From Acinetobacter pullicarnis (GTDB lineage: Bacteria > Pseudomonadota > Gammaproteobacteria > Pseudomonadales > Moraxellaceae): DNA of 64,000 nucleotides. This document shows, in pieces, positions 48,116-57,477 of the stretch. A program made the position numbers and the translations under genes. The number at the start of each line of letters is the position of its first letter. The first letter of the stretch is position 1. Under the pieces are notes generated by a model. It searched no databases and was not told where the DNA came from. It was given only the letters and a program-made list of their open reading frames with translations. The stretch is from assembly GCF_006352475.1 (NCBI RefSeq), contig NZ_VCMZ01000001.1, positions 2,294,001 to 2,358,000 on the forward strand, in the 5' to 3' direction.

Positions 48116-48177
48116 TCTGACTGCATCGCCCCCATTAATCTGGCGCGATCTTTACTACTTCCCAGAAAAACAAATCA

Positions 48178-48203
48178 AAGCAGCCATCTCAGGCTGCTTT
48201 TTT
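48178..48203 (+). terminator. Terminator of the four-cysteine protein gene
   Basis: AAAGCAGCC-ATCTCA-GGCTGCTTT hairpin followed by T-run. Confidence 0.9.
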
Positions 48204-48413
48204 GTGCTTTAGCGACTGAGTTCTTGCTTCTTTCAATAACTCAATTATATTCAATAATAATCTCACCTAAACTTCTTTTATAAACATCTAAATTATCTGA
48301 TATTTCTTCTGCAATCGTCAGACATTCGTATTTAGAGTTAATCGATGCCTTGTAAAAGAAAACCAAGTGAGATCATTTTTAATTGCATATAAAAAACACA
48401 TAAGGAAGCGACC

Positions 48414-49316
48414 ATGGATTCAGGGATCATTACCATATTTTTACCACTTGCATTGGCTATTATTATGGCGGGGCTAGGCTTAGAGCTTCGCCCCAAAGAT
48501 TTTGCACGTGTCACACAACACCCCAAAGCAGTTATTTTAGCTTTGCTCTGTCAGCTGGTCGTGCTAACCAGTATTGCCTTCCTGATTTGTAAGCTACTGG
48601 CTCTTCCGCCATTGTTAGCCGTTGGATTAATGTTACTTGCGGCATCCCCAGGTGGGCCAACCGCCAACTTATTCAGTTATCTCTATAAAGGTGATATTGC
48701 CTTAAATATTACCTTAACAGCGGTGAATTCAGTGATTGCTGCATTTACCCTCCCCTTAATTGTGAATTTCGCAATTGCACATTTCATCCAAGATGGCCAA
48801 CACGTGGGCTTACAGTTCTCTAAAATTTTACAGGTATTTTTGATTATTCTAATTCCGGTGGGCATCGGGATGTTAGTACGCCGCTATGCAGAGAATGTAG
48901 CAGAACGTCTTAACAAACCGGTTCGTATTTTTGCTGTGGTTTTTCTCATTCTGATTATTATTGCTGCAGTCCTAAAAGAACGTCATAACATGATGGCCTA
49001 TATTGGTCAGGTCGGTATTGCAACGCTACTCTTCTGTATTGTAAGTTTAACGATTGGCTATTTCGTGCCACGTTTATTTGGAATTCCCGCTTTTCAAGCT
49101 AAGGCTTGCGCCTTTGAAATTGGGATACATAACAGCACTTTAGCCATGACCATAGCCTTGACTGTGATTGCGATTCCAGCCGTTGCCATGCCGGCAGCCA
49201 TCTATTCCATGTTTATGTATATATTCGCAGCGATCTTTGGGACATTAATCAACCGCTTTAGCGCAGGTGATGAAAATCTCGCTGAGCTCACGCCCCCAAC
49301 ATCCGCGCAAGGCTAA
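48414..49316 (+). CDS. SBF/BASS-family transporter
   Basis: A 300-residue inner-membrane protein with about ten helices, related to bile acid:sodium symporters and PanS-like bacterial transporters. Typical features are MAGLGLELRPKDF in the first helices, LMLLAASPGGPTANLFSYLYKGD-type motif near 75-95 and the FEIGIHNSTLA crossover motif near 235-245. Known substrates in the family are organic anions such as pantoate; none can be assigned here. Nothing in the neighbours suggests a pathway. Confidence 0.85.
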   Translation: MDSGIITIFLPLALAIIMAGLGLELRPKDFARVTQHPKAVILALLCQLVVLTSIAFLICKLLALPPLLAVGLMLLAASPGGPTANLFSYLYKGDIALNITLTAVNSVIAAFTLPLIVNFAIAHFIQDGQHVGLQFSKILQVFLIILIPVGIGMLVRRYAENVAERLNKPVRIFAVVFLILIIIAAVLKERHNMMAYIGQVGIATLLFCIVSLTIGYFVPRLFGIPAFQAKACAFEIGIHNSTLAMTIALTVIAIPAVAMPAAIYSMFMYIFAAIFGTLINRFSAGDENLAELTPPTSAQG

Positions 49317-49399
49317 GCAACTTATTAACATTTATGCACGTAACGGAATTTATTCCGTTACAATGCATAGCGATATAGTCATAAGATTGGATTTTAGTT

Positions 49400-50296
49400 G
49401 TGAAGTGGTTACAAATTCATATTACAGTTGATCAAGCTCAGGTTGAATTCACAGAAACCCTGCTCAGCTCTTTAGGCGCCGTCAGTGTGACATTGGACGA
49501 TGCCGAAAATCAGGATTTACTTGAACCGTTACCAGGTGAAACACCGCTCTGGAATAAAGTCATTGTGACTGGCATCTACGCCCAAGAAGATGATGAGCAA
49601 CTTGATGTTGCCGCCTTAGAAACATTTATTACAGCACAAATGCCAAATACGCCAATTCGCAGCGAATTCTTAGAAGATCAAGTCTGGGAACGCTCATGGA
49701 TGGATTATTATGAGCCAATTCAAATTGGTGAGAAATTCTGGATTGTTCCTGAATGGTTAGAACCACCTGAATCTGATGCAGTAAATATCAAACTTGATCC
49801 AGGCTTGGCCTTTGGTACGGGTAATCATGCCAGTACTTTCCTTTGCCTACAGTGGTTAGGTAAAACAGACTTAAAAGACAAAGTCGTCATCGATTATGGA
49901 TGTGGTTCAGGTATTTTAGGCGTTGCTGCATTATTATTGGGTGCGAAAAAAGTGTATGCCACCGATATTGACCCACAAGCTGTCTTAGCCACCCGTCAAA
50001 ATGCCGAACTGAATGGCGTATTAGATGGCTTATTCGTCGATTTACCTGAAGCATTTAATCTTGCCTTTGCAGCCCAGCAAGCCGATGTACTGGTTGCAAA
50101 TATTTTAGCTGGTCCACTCATGGCTTTGGCAGAAGATTTCTCCACGCTCATCAAGCCACAAGCTGAGTTTGCTTTAGCGGGTGTAATCGAAGAGCAAGTG
50201 GAAGATGTTTCCAAAGTCTATTCGCAATTCTTTGAAGTGTTAGACGTTGAAAAACGTGAAGAAAACTGGTGCCGTATCTCTGGTAAGCGTTTATAA
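49400..50296 (+). CDS. prmA: Ribosomal protein L11 methyltransferase
   Basis: S-adenosylmethionine-dependent enzyme that trimethylates ribosomal protein L11. It is 298 residues; the N-terminal L11-binding domain covers about 1-55. The PrmA signature FGTGNHAST is at 138-146, motif I DYGCGSG at 165-171, and the catalytic NILAGPL follows near 232. The start is GTG, chosen because it begins the conserved MKWLQI strand. It heads a row prmA, DUF3426, fis, purH, purD that is conserved in order in Acinetobacter and recalls pseudomonads. Confidence 0.95.
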   Translation: MKWLQIHITVDQAQVEFTETLLSSLGAVSVTLDDAENQDLLEPLPGETPLWNKVIVTGIYAQEDDEQLDVAALETFITAQMPNTPIRSEFLEDQVWERSWMDYYEPIQIGEKFWIVPEWLEPPESDAVNIKLDPGLAFGTGNHASTFLCLQWLGKTDLKDKVVIDYGCGSGILGVAALLLGAKKVYATDIDPQAVLATRQNAELNGVLDGLFVDLPEAFNLAFAAQQADVLVANILAGPLMALAEDFSTLIKPQAEFALAGVIEEQVEDVSKVYSQFFEVLDVEKREENWCRISGKRL

Positions 50297-50317
50297 CCGA
50301 GGACATCTACTTTTCGT

Positions 50318-51181
50318 ATGAATAAACAAACCCGCTGCCCAAGCTGCCATCGCATATATAAAGTCACTGTTCCTCAGCTGACTGTGGCACAGGGCATGGT
50401 TTGTTGCGAGAAGTGCGATCATAACTTTAATGCTTTATTAAATTTGCTGAGTGACTCAGATCCAAATTTAAATGATGACATTCAAAATACACTACAACAT
50501 AAAAAATCTTTTTTAAATCGCCCATCGCAAACGATGCAGCGCTCTGCGCCACAGGATTTAGAAATTTTTACCCGCATGGTTCAACATTCCAACTTAGACC
50601 TGCGCCATTATTTAAATCAAATCAATTATCGTGACCACCAAACTGTTGATTATTTTCCGACACTCAGCTTGTCTTCAAAGCCAAAAGCGAGAACCAAGAA
50701 AATAAAACAACCTCGTCCACTACGCTATTATTTGGCATGGGGACTGATTAATTTTTGCTTATTGTTGCTGTTGCTGTTTCAAATCATCTGGTTCAACCCC
50801 AGTATTATTGAACGTAATCCTGCACTAAATAGTTTATTTAATCGCAGCTGCGCTGTTTTACGTTGTGAAAACATAGATCAACGCTATCAACAGATTATAA
50901 TTAAAGACCTCAGCATTAAGCCCGACTTATACAACCAAACTATTTTTACAGGTGAGCTCGTCAGCCACTACCCGAATAGTCTAAAACTGCCACTGCTTAA
51001 AGTTGTGTTTATAAAAGACAACCAAAAAATGAGCCAGACCTTTGTCTCTTCAGAATATTTAATTGAAAGCCTACATGGAATTACCCGAATTCCAACTGAG
51101 CAGCCTTATTCATTTAAATTGGTACTACCACACCGCTATGATGCAGCTGAACGCTATCAGATTTACTTAATTCACCCTTAG
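50318..51181 (+). CDS. Zinc-ribbon/DUF3426 membrane protein
   Basis: A 287-residue protein with an N-terminal MJ0042-type zinc ribbon: CPSC at 7-10 and CCEKC at 29-33. A polar linker leads to one transmembrane helix (about 140-162), then a C-terminal periplasmic DUF3426 domain. The family is regularly found between prmA and fis in related bacteria; its function is unknown. It starts 21 bp after prmA and is probably co-transcribed with it. The A-tracts of the fis promoter begin immediately at its stop codon. Confidence 0.88.
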   Translation: MNKQTRCPSCHRIYKVTVPQLTVAQGMVCCEKCDHNFNALLNLLSDSDPNLNDDIQNTLQHKKSFLNRPSQTMQRSAPQDLEIFTRMVQHSNLDLRHYLNQINYRDHQTVDYFPTLSLSSKPKARTKKIKQPRPLRYYLAWGLINFCLLLLLLFQIIWFNPSIIERNPALNSLFNRSCAVLRCENIDQRYQQIIIKDLSIKPDLYNQTIFTGELVSHYPNSLKLPLLKVVFIKDNQKMSQTFVSSEYLIESLHGITRIPTEQPYSFKLVLPHRYDAAERYQIYLIHP

Positions 51182-51185
51182 AATT

Positions 51186-51262
51186 AAAAAAAAGCGAAAA
51201 AAGTTAAAAAAAATGTAGTTTTCTTGCTCATTTTTTCCTAGACAATGGTATGATACGCGCCA
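51186..51262 (+). promoter_or_regulatory. fis promoter with phased A-tracts and GC discriminator
   Basis: Three A-tracts (51186-51193, 51197-51202, 51206-51213) are centred exactly 10 bp apart, in the place of an UP element. Then come a weak -35 TTGCTC (51224) and an extended -10 TGGTATGAT (51247-51254), followed by a GC-rich discriminator ACGCGCC. This set is typical of growth-rate and ppGpp-controlled promoters. Spacing between hexamers is 19 bp, longer than ideal. Confidence 0.55.
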
Positions 51263-51545
51263 CGAAAGCTATGCCTCGTCAACTTTTCGCAATATCCCAC
51301 AACAAATACTGTCTAATTTTGTGCTCTATATCCCAATATTGCGCAAGTAGCATTTTTTTTGTGTAAATAAGCGCTGTAACAAATATTAATTTTTTGTTAC
51401 GCTTAAATTTCGTTCAGTTCGATGAGTTATGGCAAGCTAATTGTTCTAGCGTGAACTGTTTTAGGAACTAAAACAGTGCTCGGTTTTTACACACATTTAT
51501 ATGTTACTTTACCAAAGTAATATTTGATTTTTCGGATTAATTCGC
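51263..51545 (+). other. Long structured leader of fis
   Basis: If the promoter above is right, fis has a leader of about 285 nt. It contains an 8-bp long-range pairing CGCAATAT/ATATTGCG (51288-51295 with 51336-51343), a GTAACAAA/TTTGTTAC hairpin (51376-51400), and a perfect 10-bp stem ACTGTTTTAG/CTAAAACAGT with a GAA loop (51455-51477). A TTTTT follows 7 nt after the last stem. No small gene is seen inside. Confidence 0.5.
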
Positions 51546-51815
51546 ATGAATAGCAAGTCTCCTATTTTTACTGCTCAATCTGATGTCGCTCTTCGTATTC
51601 ACGTAGATCGCGCAGTTCGCCATTATTTTGCACAGCTTCAAGGTGAACAGCCTTCACAAGTGTATGACATGGTGTTAGCAGAGATGGAGAAACCTCTATT
51701 ATCTGTTGTATTGGAATATACGCGTGGTAACCAAACTCGCGCTGCAGAAATTCTCGGACTTAATCGCGGTACGCTGCGTAAAAAGTTAAAAGCTCACGGT
51801 TTAATGAGTGAATAA
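51546..51815 (+). CDS. fis: DNA-binding protein Fis
   Basis: Nucleoid-associated protein that bends DNA and tunes rRNA promoters and DNA topology. At 89 residues it is slightly shorter than E. coli Fis (98). The C-terminal helix-turn-helix is almost identical to the enteric protein ([20 protein letters not shown], residues 58-77). The N-terminal part is shorter and divergent, as usual in non-enterics. Unlike E. coli, it does not follow dusB directly. A terminator separates it from purH. Confidence 0.93.
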   Translation: MNSKSPIFTAQSDVALRIHVDRAVRHYFAQLQGEQPSQVYDMVLAEMEKPLLSVVLEYTRGNQTRAAEILGLNRGTLRKKLKAHGLMSE

Positions 51816-51822
51816 ATGCTAA

Positions 51823-51850
51823 GATGCTCACGCCTGTGGGCATTTTTTTT
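51823..51850 (+). terminator. Terminator of fis
   Basis: ATGCTCAC-GCCT-GTGGGCAT hairpin (one T-G pair) followed by eight T, ending 48 bp before purH. Confidence 0.9.
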
Positions 51851-51897
51851 GCCTATCTGTTTCCAATCTGTAGACTCCAAACTGTTGACTGAAAATC

Positions 51898-53472
51898 ATG
51901 ACTATTAAACGCGCTCTAATTTCTGTTTCTGACAAAACAGGTATTGTTGAATTTGCTAAGAATCTTGCAAATTTAGGGGTAGAAATTCTTTCTACCGGTG
52001 GTACTTATAAATTACTCAAAGAAAACAACATCACCGTAGTCGAAGTTTCTGAACATACCGGCTTTCCTGAAATGATGGATGGTCGCGTAAAAACCTTACA
52101 TCCAAAAATTCATGGTGGAATTTTAGCCCGCCGTGGTTTAGATGAAGCGGTAATGCAAGAACATGCAATCGATGCGATCGATTTGGTTGTTGTAAACCTC
52201 TACCCGTTTGCTGCCACTGTTGCAAAACCAAACTGTAGCCTGAGCGATGCGATTGAAAATATCGATATCGGTGGCCCAACCATGGTCCGCGCTGCTGCAA
52301 AAAACCATGCTTCAGTTGGTATTGTCGTGAATGCAAATGACTACGATGCCATTATTGCTGAACTACAAAGCAATCAAGCATTGTCTCATGCAACACGTTT
52401 TGATTTAGCCGTAAAAGCCTTTGAACACACAGCACAATATGATGGCATGATTGCTACTTATTTAGGCGTACGTGTTGGCAAAACTGAACCTGAAGCAGAT
52501 CAGTTTGCGCGTACCTTCAATACGCAATTAAATAAAGCTCAAGATTTGCGTTATGGCGAAAACCCGCATCAAGCTGCTGCATTCTATGTCGACCCTGCAG
52601 CAACAGAAGCATCTGTTGCGACAGCACAGCAGTTACAAGGCAAAGAGCTGTCTTATAACAATATTGCGGATACTGATGCGGCACTTGAATGTGTAAAATC
52701 ATTTGTTAAGCCTGCTTGCGTGATTGTAAAACACGCCAACCCTTGTGGTGTTGCCGTGTCTTTAGACGGTATTCAAGCAGCCTATGATTTGGCGTATGCA
52801 ACTGATCCTGAATCTGCTTTCGGTGGCATTATTGCTTTTAACCGCGAATTAGATGTTGCGACAGCACAGGCGATTGTTGACCGTCAATTTGTTGAAGTGA
52901 TTATTGCACCAAGTATTGCTGATGGTGTACTCGAAGTGACTGCAGCGAAAAAGAACGTTCGTGTATTGGTTTGTGGTGAACTTCCTGCAATTGATCAACG
53001 TGCTGCACAACTTGACTATAAACGCGTCAATGGCGGTTTATTGGTTCAAGCACAAGACTTAGGCATGGTGAGCAAAGATGATCTTAAAGTCGTCACTAAA
53101 CGTGCGCCAACTGAACAAGAAATTGATGATTTGATCTTTGCTTGGAAAGTTGCCAAATACGTAAAATCAAATGCAATTGTCTATGCAAAAGATCGTCAAA
53201 CCATTGGTGTGGGCGCAGGTCAAATGAGCCGCGTCAACTCAGCCCGTATTGCTGCAATTAAAGCAGAACATGCAGGTTTAGTGGTTGAAGGTGCTGTTAT
53301 GGCATCGGATGCATTCTTCCCTTTCCGTGATGGCATCGATAATGCTGCTGCGGCAGGTATCAAATGCATTATTCAGCCAGGCGGTTCTATGCGTGATGAA
53401 GAAACAATCGCTGCTGCAGATGAACATGGTATTGCAATGGTCTTTACTGGTATGCGCCATTTCCGTCATTAA
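51898..53472 (+). CDS. purH: Bifunctional AICAR transformylase/IMP cyclohydrolase
   Basis: Catalyses the last two steps of IMP synthesis. It is 524 residues. The N-terminal IMP cyclohydrolase (MGS-like) domain spans about 1-195 with [28 protein letters not shown] and [13 protein letters not shown]. The C-terminal AICAR transformylase has the catalytic Lys-His pair in [16 protein letters not shown] and GAGQMSR. It is followed 120 bp later by purD in the same direction, the common purHD arrangement. Confidence 0.96.
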   Translation: MTIKRALISVSDKTGIVEFAKNLANLGVEILSTGGTYKLLKENNITVVEVSEHTGFPEMMDGRVKTLHPKIHGGILARRGLDEAVMQEHAIDAIDLVVVNLYPFAATVAKPNCSLSDAIENIDIGGPTMVRAAAKNHASVGIVVNANDYDAIIAELQSNQALSHATRFDLAVKAFEHTAQYDGMIATYLGVRVGKTEPEADQFARTFNTQLNKAQDLRYGENPHQAAAFYVDPAATEASVATAQQLQGKELSYNNIADTDAALECVKSFVKPACVIVKHANPCGVAVSLDGIQAAYDLAYATDPESAFGGIIAFNRELDVATAQAIVDRQFVEVIIAPSIADGVLEVTAAKKNVRVLVCGELPAIDQRAAQLDYKRVNGGLLVQAQDLGMVSKDDLKVVTKRAPTEQEIDDLIFAWKVAKYVKSNAIVYAKDRQTIGVGAGQMSRVNSARIAAIKAEHAGLVVEGAVMASDAFFPFRDGIDNAAAAGIKCIIQPGGSMRDEETIAAADEHGIAMVFTGMRHFRH

Positions 53473-53592
53473 TGCTGCGTGTTTAAAAGATCAATACGAT
53501 GCCAGCATTGGTGTCTAATATTTTTATATTTTGCATAAAGTCCTCAATAAAATGAGGACTTTATGTCATTGCGATTCATGGAGTATGAAGCG

Positions 53593-54879
53593 ATGAATAT
53601 TTTAGTTTTGGGTAGTGGTGGTCGTGAACATGCTTTGGCATGGAAAATCGCGCAAGATGAAAAAGTTGCTAAAATTTTTGTTGCACCAGGCAATGCTGGC
53701 ACGGCAAACGAAAATAAATGTGAAAATGCACCACTCGATATTCTCGACAATGCAGCAATCATTGCTTTTGCACAGCAGCAACAGATTGATTTAATCGTGG
53801 TTGGACCAGAAGCACCGTTGGTCAATGGTGTGGTCAATGCTTGTTGTGATGCTGGCCTAAAAATTTGGGGACCCACCCAATTTGCAGCGCAGCTTGAAGG
53901 TTCTAAAGCCTTTGCCAAGCACTTCTTGAAACGCCATGAAATTCCAACTGCATTTTATGATGTATTTACTGAGGCTGATGCAGCCAAAGCCTATGTTGCA
54001 GAACATGGCGCACCAATTGTGATTAAAGCGGATGGTCTTGCTGCGGGTAAAGGCGTGATTGTTGCCATGACCAATGATGAAGCCTTTGCTGCAATTGACG
54101 ATATGCTGTCTGGCAACAAATTTGGTGATGCAGGTTCACGTGTTGTGGTTGAAGAGTTTCTTGATGGTGAAGAAGCTTCATTCATTTGTATGATTGATGG
54201 TGAAAATATTTTACCAATGGCAACCTCTCAGGATCACAAACGTATTTTCGAAGCTGACCAAGGCCCGAATACTGGTGGTATGGGTGCTTATTCACCTGCG
54301 CCTGTGGTAACAGCTGAAGTTTTTGAACGTGTTATGAATGAAGTGATGCGTCCAACTGTAGATGGCATGGCCAAAGATGGCCATGTTTATACCGGTTTCT
54401 TGTATGCAGGTCTAATGATCGATGAACAAGGTCAGCCCCGTGTCATCGAATTTAACTGTCGTTTTGGTGATCCTGAAACACAACCGATTATGATGCGTTT
54501 ACAGTCATCATTGGTTGAGCTCATTGAAGCCGGTATTGCAGGTCAATTACCAGCCGAAGCAGCTTGGGATGAGCGTAAAACAGTCGGTATCGTATTGGCT
54601 GCTGAAGGCTACCCTGAAACTGTACGTACAGGTGATGTGATTCATGGTTTAGACACGAATGCTGCTGACTGTAAAGTCTTCCAAGCAGGTACAGCTTTGA
54701 ATGCTCAAGGCGACATTATCACTGCTGGTGGTCGTGTGCTTTGCGTAACGGCGATTGGCGACAGCATTGCTGATGCCCAAGCCAAAGCCTTAGAACTATG
54801 CAAAACCGTTACCTTTGATGGCGTGCAATATCGTAAAGATATTGGTTACCGTGCCATTGCACGTGAACAAAGCAAATAA
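53593..54879 (+). CDS. purD: Phosphoribosylamine--glycine ligase
   Basis: ATP-grasp enzyme of purine synthesis that joins glycine to phosphoribosylamine (GAR synthetase). It is 428 residues from the ATG at 53593, which begins the conserved MNILVLGSGGREHA and has GGAG upstream; the open frame starting at 53563 adds ten unsupported residues. Visible are IVIKADGLAAGKGV, the ATP-grasp loop, and VIEFNCRFGDPETQ near the metal site. Partner of purH. Confidence 0.96.
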   Translation: MNILVLGSGGREHALAWKIAQDEKVAKIFVAPGNAGTANENKCENAPLDILDNAAIIAFAQQQQIDLIVVGPEAPLVNGVVNACCDAGLKIWGPTQFAAQLEGSKAFAKHFLKRHEIPTAFYDVFTEADAAKAYVAEHGAPIVIKADGLAAGKGVIVAMTNDEAFAAIDDMLSGNKFGDAGSRVVVEEFLDGEEASFICMIDGENILPMATSQDHKRIFEADQGPNTGGMGAYSPAPVVTAEVFERVMNEVMRPTVDGMAKDGHVYTGFLYAGLMIDEQGQPRVIEFNCRFGDPETQPIMMRLQSSLVELIEAGIAGQLPAEAAWDERKTVGIVLAAEGYPETVRTGDVIHGLDTNAADCKVFQAGTALNAQGDIITAGGRVLCVTAIGDSIADAQAKALELCKTVTFDGVQYRKDIGYRAIAREQSK

Positions 54880-54901
54880 ATTAAGCCAAGTTCCCTTGCG
54901 C

Positions 54902-54940
54902 ATAAAGCCAGTCTAGACTTCGATCTTGCCTGGCTTTATT
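54902..54940 (+). terminator. Terminator of purD
   Basis: ATAAAGCCAG/CTGGCTTTAT arms (10 bp) with an 18-nt loop, starting 22 bp past the purD stop. Confidence 0.65.
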
Positions 54941-55084
54941 GATTTCTTCCCCCCGTTTTGTGCATTAGCCTCGATCACATAACTATTTAAAGGTGTTCTA
55001 TATATTTTTATTTCATATATGTCATATTTTTTCTTCGTTTAAAAGATAATGAAAATAAATATAATTGCATCATCAAGTTACTAG

Positions 55085-55458
55085 CAATTGCTTGGCTATT
55101 TTGCGAACAGCTTGCAACTGTGTCGTGAAATTTGAGCACTTGCCATCCATAGCAGTCTCCATGGTAATATCCACCGTGTGCTTGTCCCTCAAGCCGTATT
55201 GTCCGTTTTCAATTGCTTGTTTGCGAACGATCAATATTTTGCTGGTCATATACCGTGGCTACCGCTAAAACCAGAGCTTTCCGCTTTAGCGCAAAGACCT
55301 GATGATGTCGAAACTCCGTTGTCTCTAAATGTCGGCTTAAACAGCGTTAAAGGACGTTTATGATCACATTTAGAGATCGCAACACAGCATTATCCAAAAG
55401 AATATGCGCAACTACAAAAACACAAACAGCTTTCAGTCGCTGAGACTAAGGCTTGATT
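55085..55458 (+). pseudogene. Degraded coding remnant between purD and metQ
   Basis: One plus-strand phase reads as ordinary protein for about 120 codons but is cut by in-frame TGA codons at 55133-55135 and 55361-55363 and ends at a TGA at 55456-55458. Parts such as PWLPLKPELSALAQRPDDVE, SLNVGLNSVKGRL and, after the second stop, HLEIATQHYPKEYAQL have normal composition for a globular or helical protein. No start codon with a ribosome binding site is seen. I cannot name the family. The best reading is the decayed C-terminal part of a former gene; chance open reading cannot be excluded for the first segment. Confidence 0.5.
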
Positions 55459-55489
55459 GTTAAAGTTATATCCATATTAGGACGCCATA

Positions 55490-56362
55490 ATGAAAATGTT
55501 TACCCGCCTATTTTTAAGTGTATTTGTACTGGTACTGGCTGCCTGTAGCAAAGCTCCAGAAGAACAGAAAACCACAGCGGCTGCTGATCCATCAAAACCA
55601 CAAAAAGTTGTTATTGCTTCAACAGGTTCTGATGCAGATATTTGGAAATATATTGCAACCCTGCCTGAAACCAAAGCTGCTGGTGTTGAACTTGAAATTA
55701 AAAATTTCACTGACTATGTTGCAATGAATGCTGCAACAGCAAATAAAGAAGTCGATCTGAACGCATTTCAGTCTTATAACTATATGCTGGCCTTTAATGA
55801 ACAAAGCAAAGATAAAGTTGCTGCTGTTTCAACGACGTATATCGAGCCTATGGGTATCTATACAGACAAATATAAAAAGTTAGATGAGCTTCCAAACAAG
55901 GCCACGATTGCCATTCCGAATGATGCCGCAAATGAATCGCGTGCATTAAGCCTATTACAATCGGCAGGTTTAATTAAACTCAAAGCTGGTTTTGATCCGG
56001 TACAAGGTACACTGAATGATGTGATTGAAAACCCAAAACAATTACAGATTAAACCGATCCCAATGGCGACTGCAGTACGGGTTAAATCTGAAGTTGATGC
56101 CATCGTATTGGGCAATACCCTGGCAATGGAAGGTGGTCTCAATGTATTAAAAGATGCGATCTATTATGAGCCTACAGATCAAAGTACCAAACTTTATGTC
56201 AACTTATTGGTGACAGCTGCCGGTCGTGAAACAGACCCAACCTTAACTAAAGTTGGCGCGTTATATCATACCGAAGCAGTAAAAAAATATGTTGCTGAAC
56301 ATTTTGGCGGAACCAAGATTGATGTAAATCAACCATTGAGCTATTTAACTGACACGCAATAA
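55490..56362 (+). CDS. metQ: Methionine ABC transporter substrate-binding lipoprotein
   Basis: NlpA-family lipoprotein that captures D/L-methionine for MetNI. It is 290 residues with a signal sequence ending in lipobox LAAC (Cys near residue 19), then a short linker and the binding domain from about residue 38 (VVIASTGSDADIWKYIA). The family blocks VDLNAFQSYNYM, PMGIYTDKYK, AIPNDAANESRAL and the C-terminal TEAVKKYV are present. AGGACG precedes the ATG. Here metQ lies first, ahead of metNI, separated by a terminator. Confidence 0.93.
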   Translation: MKMFTRLFLSVFVLVLAACSKAPEEQKTTAAADPSKPQKVVIASTGSDADIWKYIATLPETKAAGVELEIKNFTDYVAMNAATANKEVDLNAFQSYNYMLAFNEQSKDKVAAVSTTYIEPMGIYTDKYKKLDELPNKATIAIPNDAANESRALSLLQSAGLIKLKAGFDPVQGTLNDVIENPKQLQIKPIPMATAVRVKSEVDAIVLGNTLAMEGGLNVLKDAIYYEPTDQSTKLYVNLLVTAAGRETDPTLTKVGALYHTEAVKKYVAEHFGGTKIDVNQPLSYLTDTQ

Positions 56363-56378
56363 TTTATAATGTGTAAGC

Positions 56379-56407
56379 AAAACAGGCCAGCAATTGCGGC
56401 CTGTTTT
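56379..56407 (+). terminator. Terminator between metQ and metN
   Basis: AAAACAGGCC/GGCCTGTTTT stem with a 9-nt loop and T-rich 3' side. It would reduce metNI transcription relative to metQ. Confidence 0.8.
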
Positions 56408-56451
56408 GTGTTTTAACCTTCTTATCGTAATCACTCAATAGTCCTATAATT

Positions 56452-57477
56452 ATGATTCAATTTAAAAATATTTCGAAAGACTATGTATTGAAAGGTCAAC
56501 GCGTACGTGCGCTCGATCAAATCAATCTAGAGATTCCGCTTGGCAGTATTTTTGGGATCATTGGTTATAGTGGTGCTGGTAAAAGTACCCTGATTCGTTT
56601 AATTAATTTGCTAGAAAGACCCACTCAAGGTCAAGTCATCATTCAAGATAAAGATTTTACTGCTTTAGATGCTGCGGCGCTTAGACATGAGCGCACTAAT
56701 ATTGGCATGATTTTTCAACATTTTAATTTACTTGAAAGTAAAACTGTGGCTGAAAATATTGCAATGCCTTTAAAACTGTTGGGTGTCAATGCTGCAGAAC
56801 GCGATAAACGTGTCGATGAGCTCTTGGCCTATGTTGGTCTCAGCTCAAAAAAGCAGGCTTATCCTGATGAGTTATCCGGTGGTCAAAAGCAACGTGTTGG
56901 TATTGCCCGTGCCTTGGCCAATCGCCCGCAAATTTTGCTTTGTGATGAAGCGACCTCTGCACTGGACCCACAAACCACACGCTCTGTCCTAGACTTATTG
57001 AAAAAAATCAATAAAGAACAGAATATTACCATTGTAATGGTGACCCATGAAATGGATGTGATTCAATCCATTTGCGACTATGTTGCGGTGATGGAAGCTG
57101 GCCATGTGGTTGAAACAGGTTCAACCATTGATATTTTTAGTAACCCACAACATCCAACCAGTAAAACCTTTATTCAAACGGTATTAGAACAACAGCTGCC
57201 GGTGAATATCCTCAATCGTCTAGAAAACCAAAATCATCATAGTATTTATTCGCTGCAATTTTTGGGAACTTCCTCCCAGGAAACGGTGGTACAACAGATG
57301 CTACTAAAATTTGAATTACAGTTTAATATCTTGTTTGCCAACATGAAGGAAATTCAGGGCACCGTGATTGGGCAAATGTTTGTGCAAATGCTTGGTGACG
57401 AAGAAAATATTCAACAAGCGATTGCCTACTTAGAACAACACGGCGTGCGTGTCTTGCAAACAGGGGTACAACAATGA
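56452..57477 (+). CDS. metN: Methionine ABC transporter ATP-binding protein
   Basis: ATPase of the methionine importer. It is 341 residues: Walker A GYSGAGKST at 38-46, signature LSGGQKQR at 141-148, Walker B ILLCDE at 161-166, H-loop in MVTHEMD. The C-terminal NIL (ACT-like) domain from about residue 265 mediates feedback inhibition by methionine in E. coli MetN. It overlaps metI by four bases (ATGA). Confidence 0.95.
   Translation: MIQFKNISKDYVLKGQRVRALDQINLEIPLGSIFGIIGYSGAGKSTLIRLINLLERPTQGQVIIQDKDFTALDAAALRHERTNIGMIFQHFNLLESKTVAENIAMPLKLLGVNAAERDKRVDELLAYVGLSSKKQAYPDELSGGQKQRVGIARALANRPQILLCDEATSALDPQTTRSVLDLLKKINKEQNITIVMVTHEMDVIQSICDYVAVMEAGHVVETGSTIDIFSNPQHPTSKTFIQTVLEQQLPVNILNRLENQNHHSIYSLQFLGTSSQETVVQQMLLKFELQFNILFANMKEIQGTVIGQMFVQMLGDEENIQQAIAYLEQHGVRVLQTGVQQ

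Noticed and set aside
55490..56362. SAM riboswitch or MetJ-box control of metQ
   Set aside because: The short region after the remnant has no recognisable aptamer or repeated AGACGTCT-like boxes.
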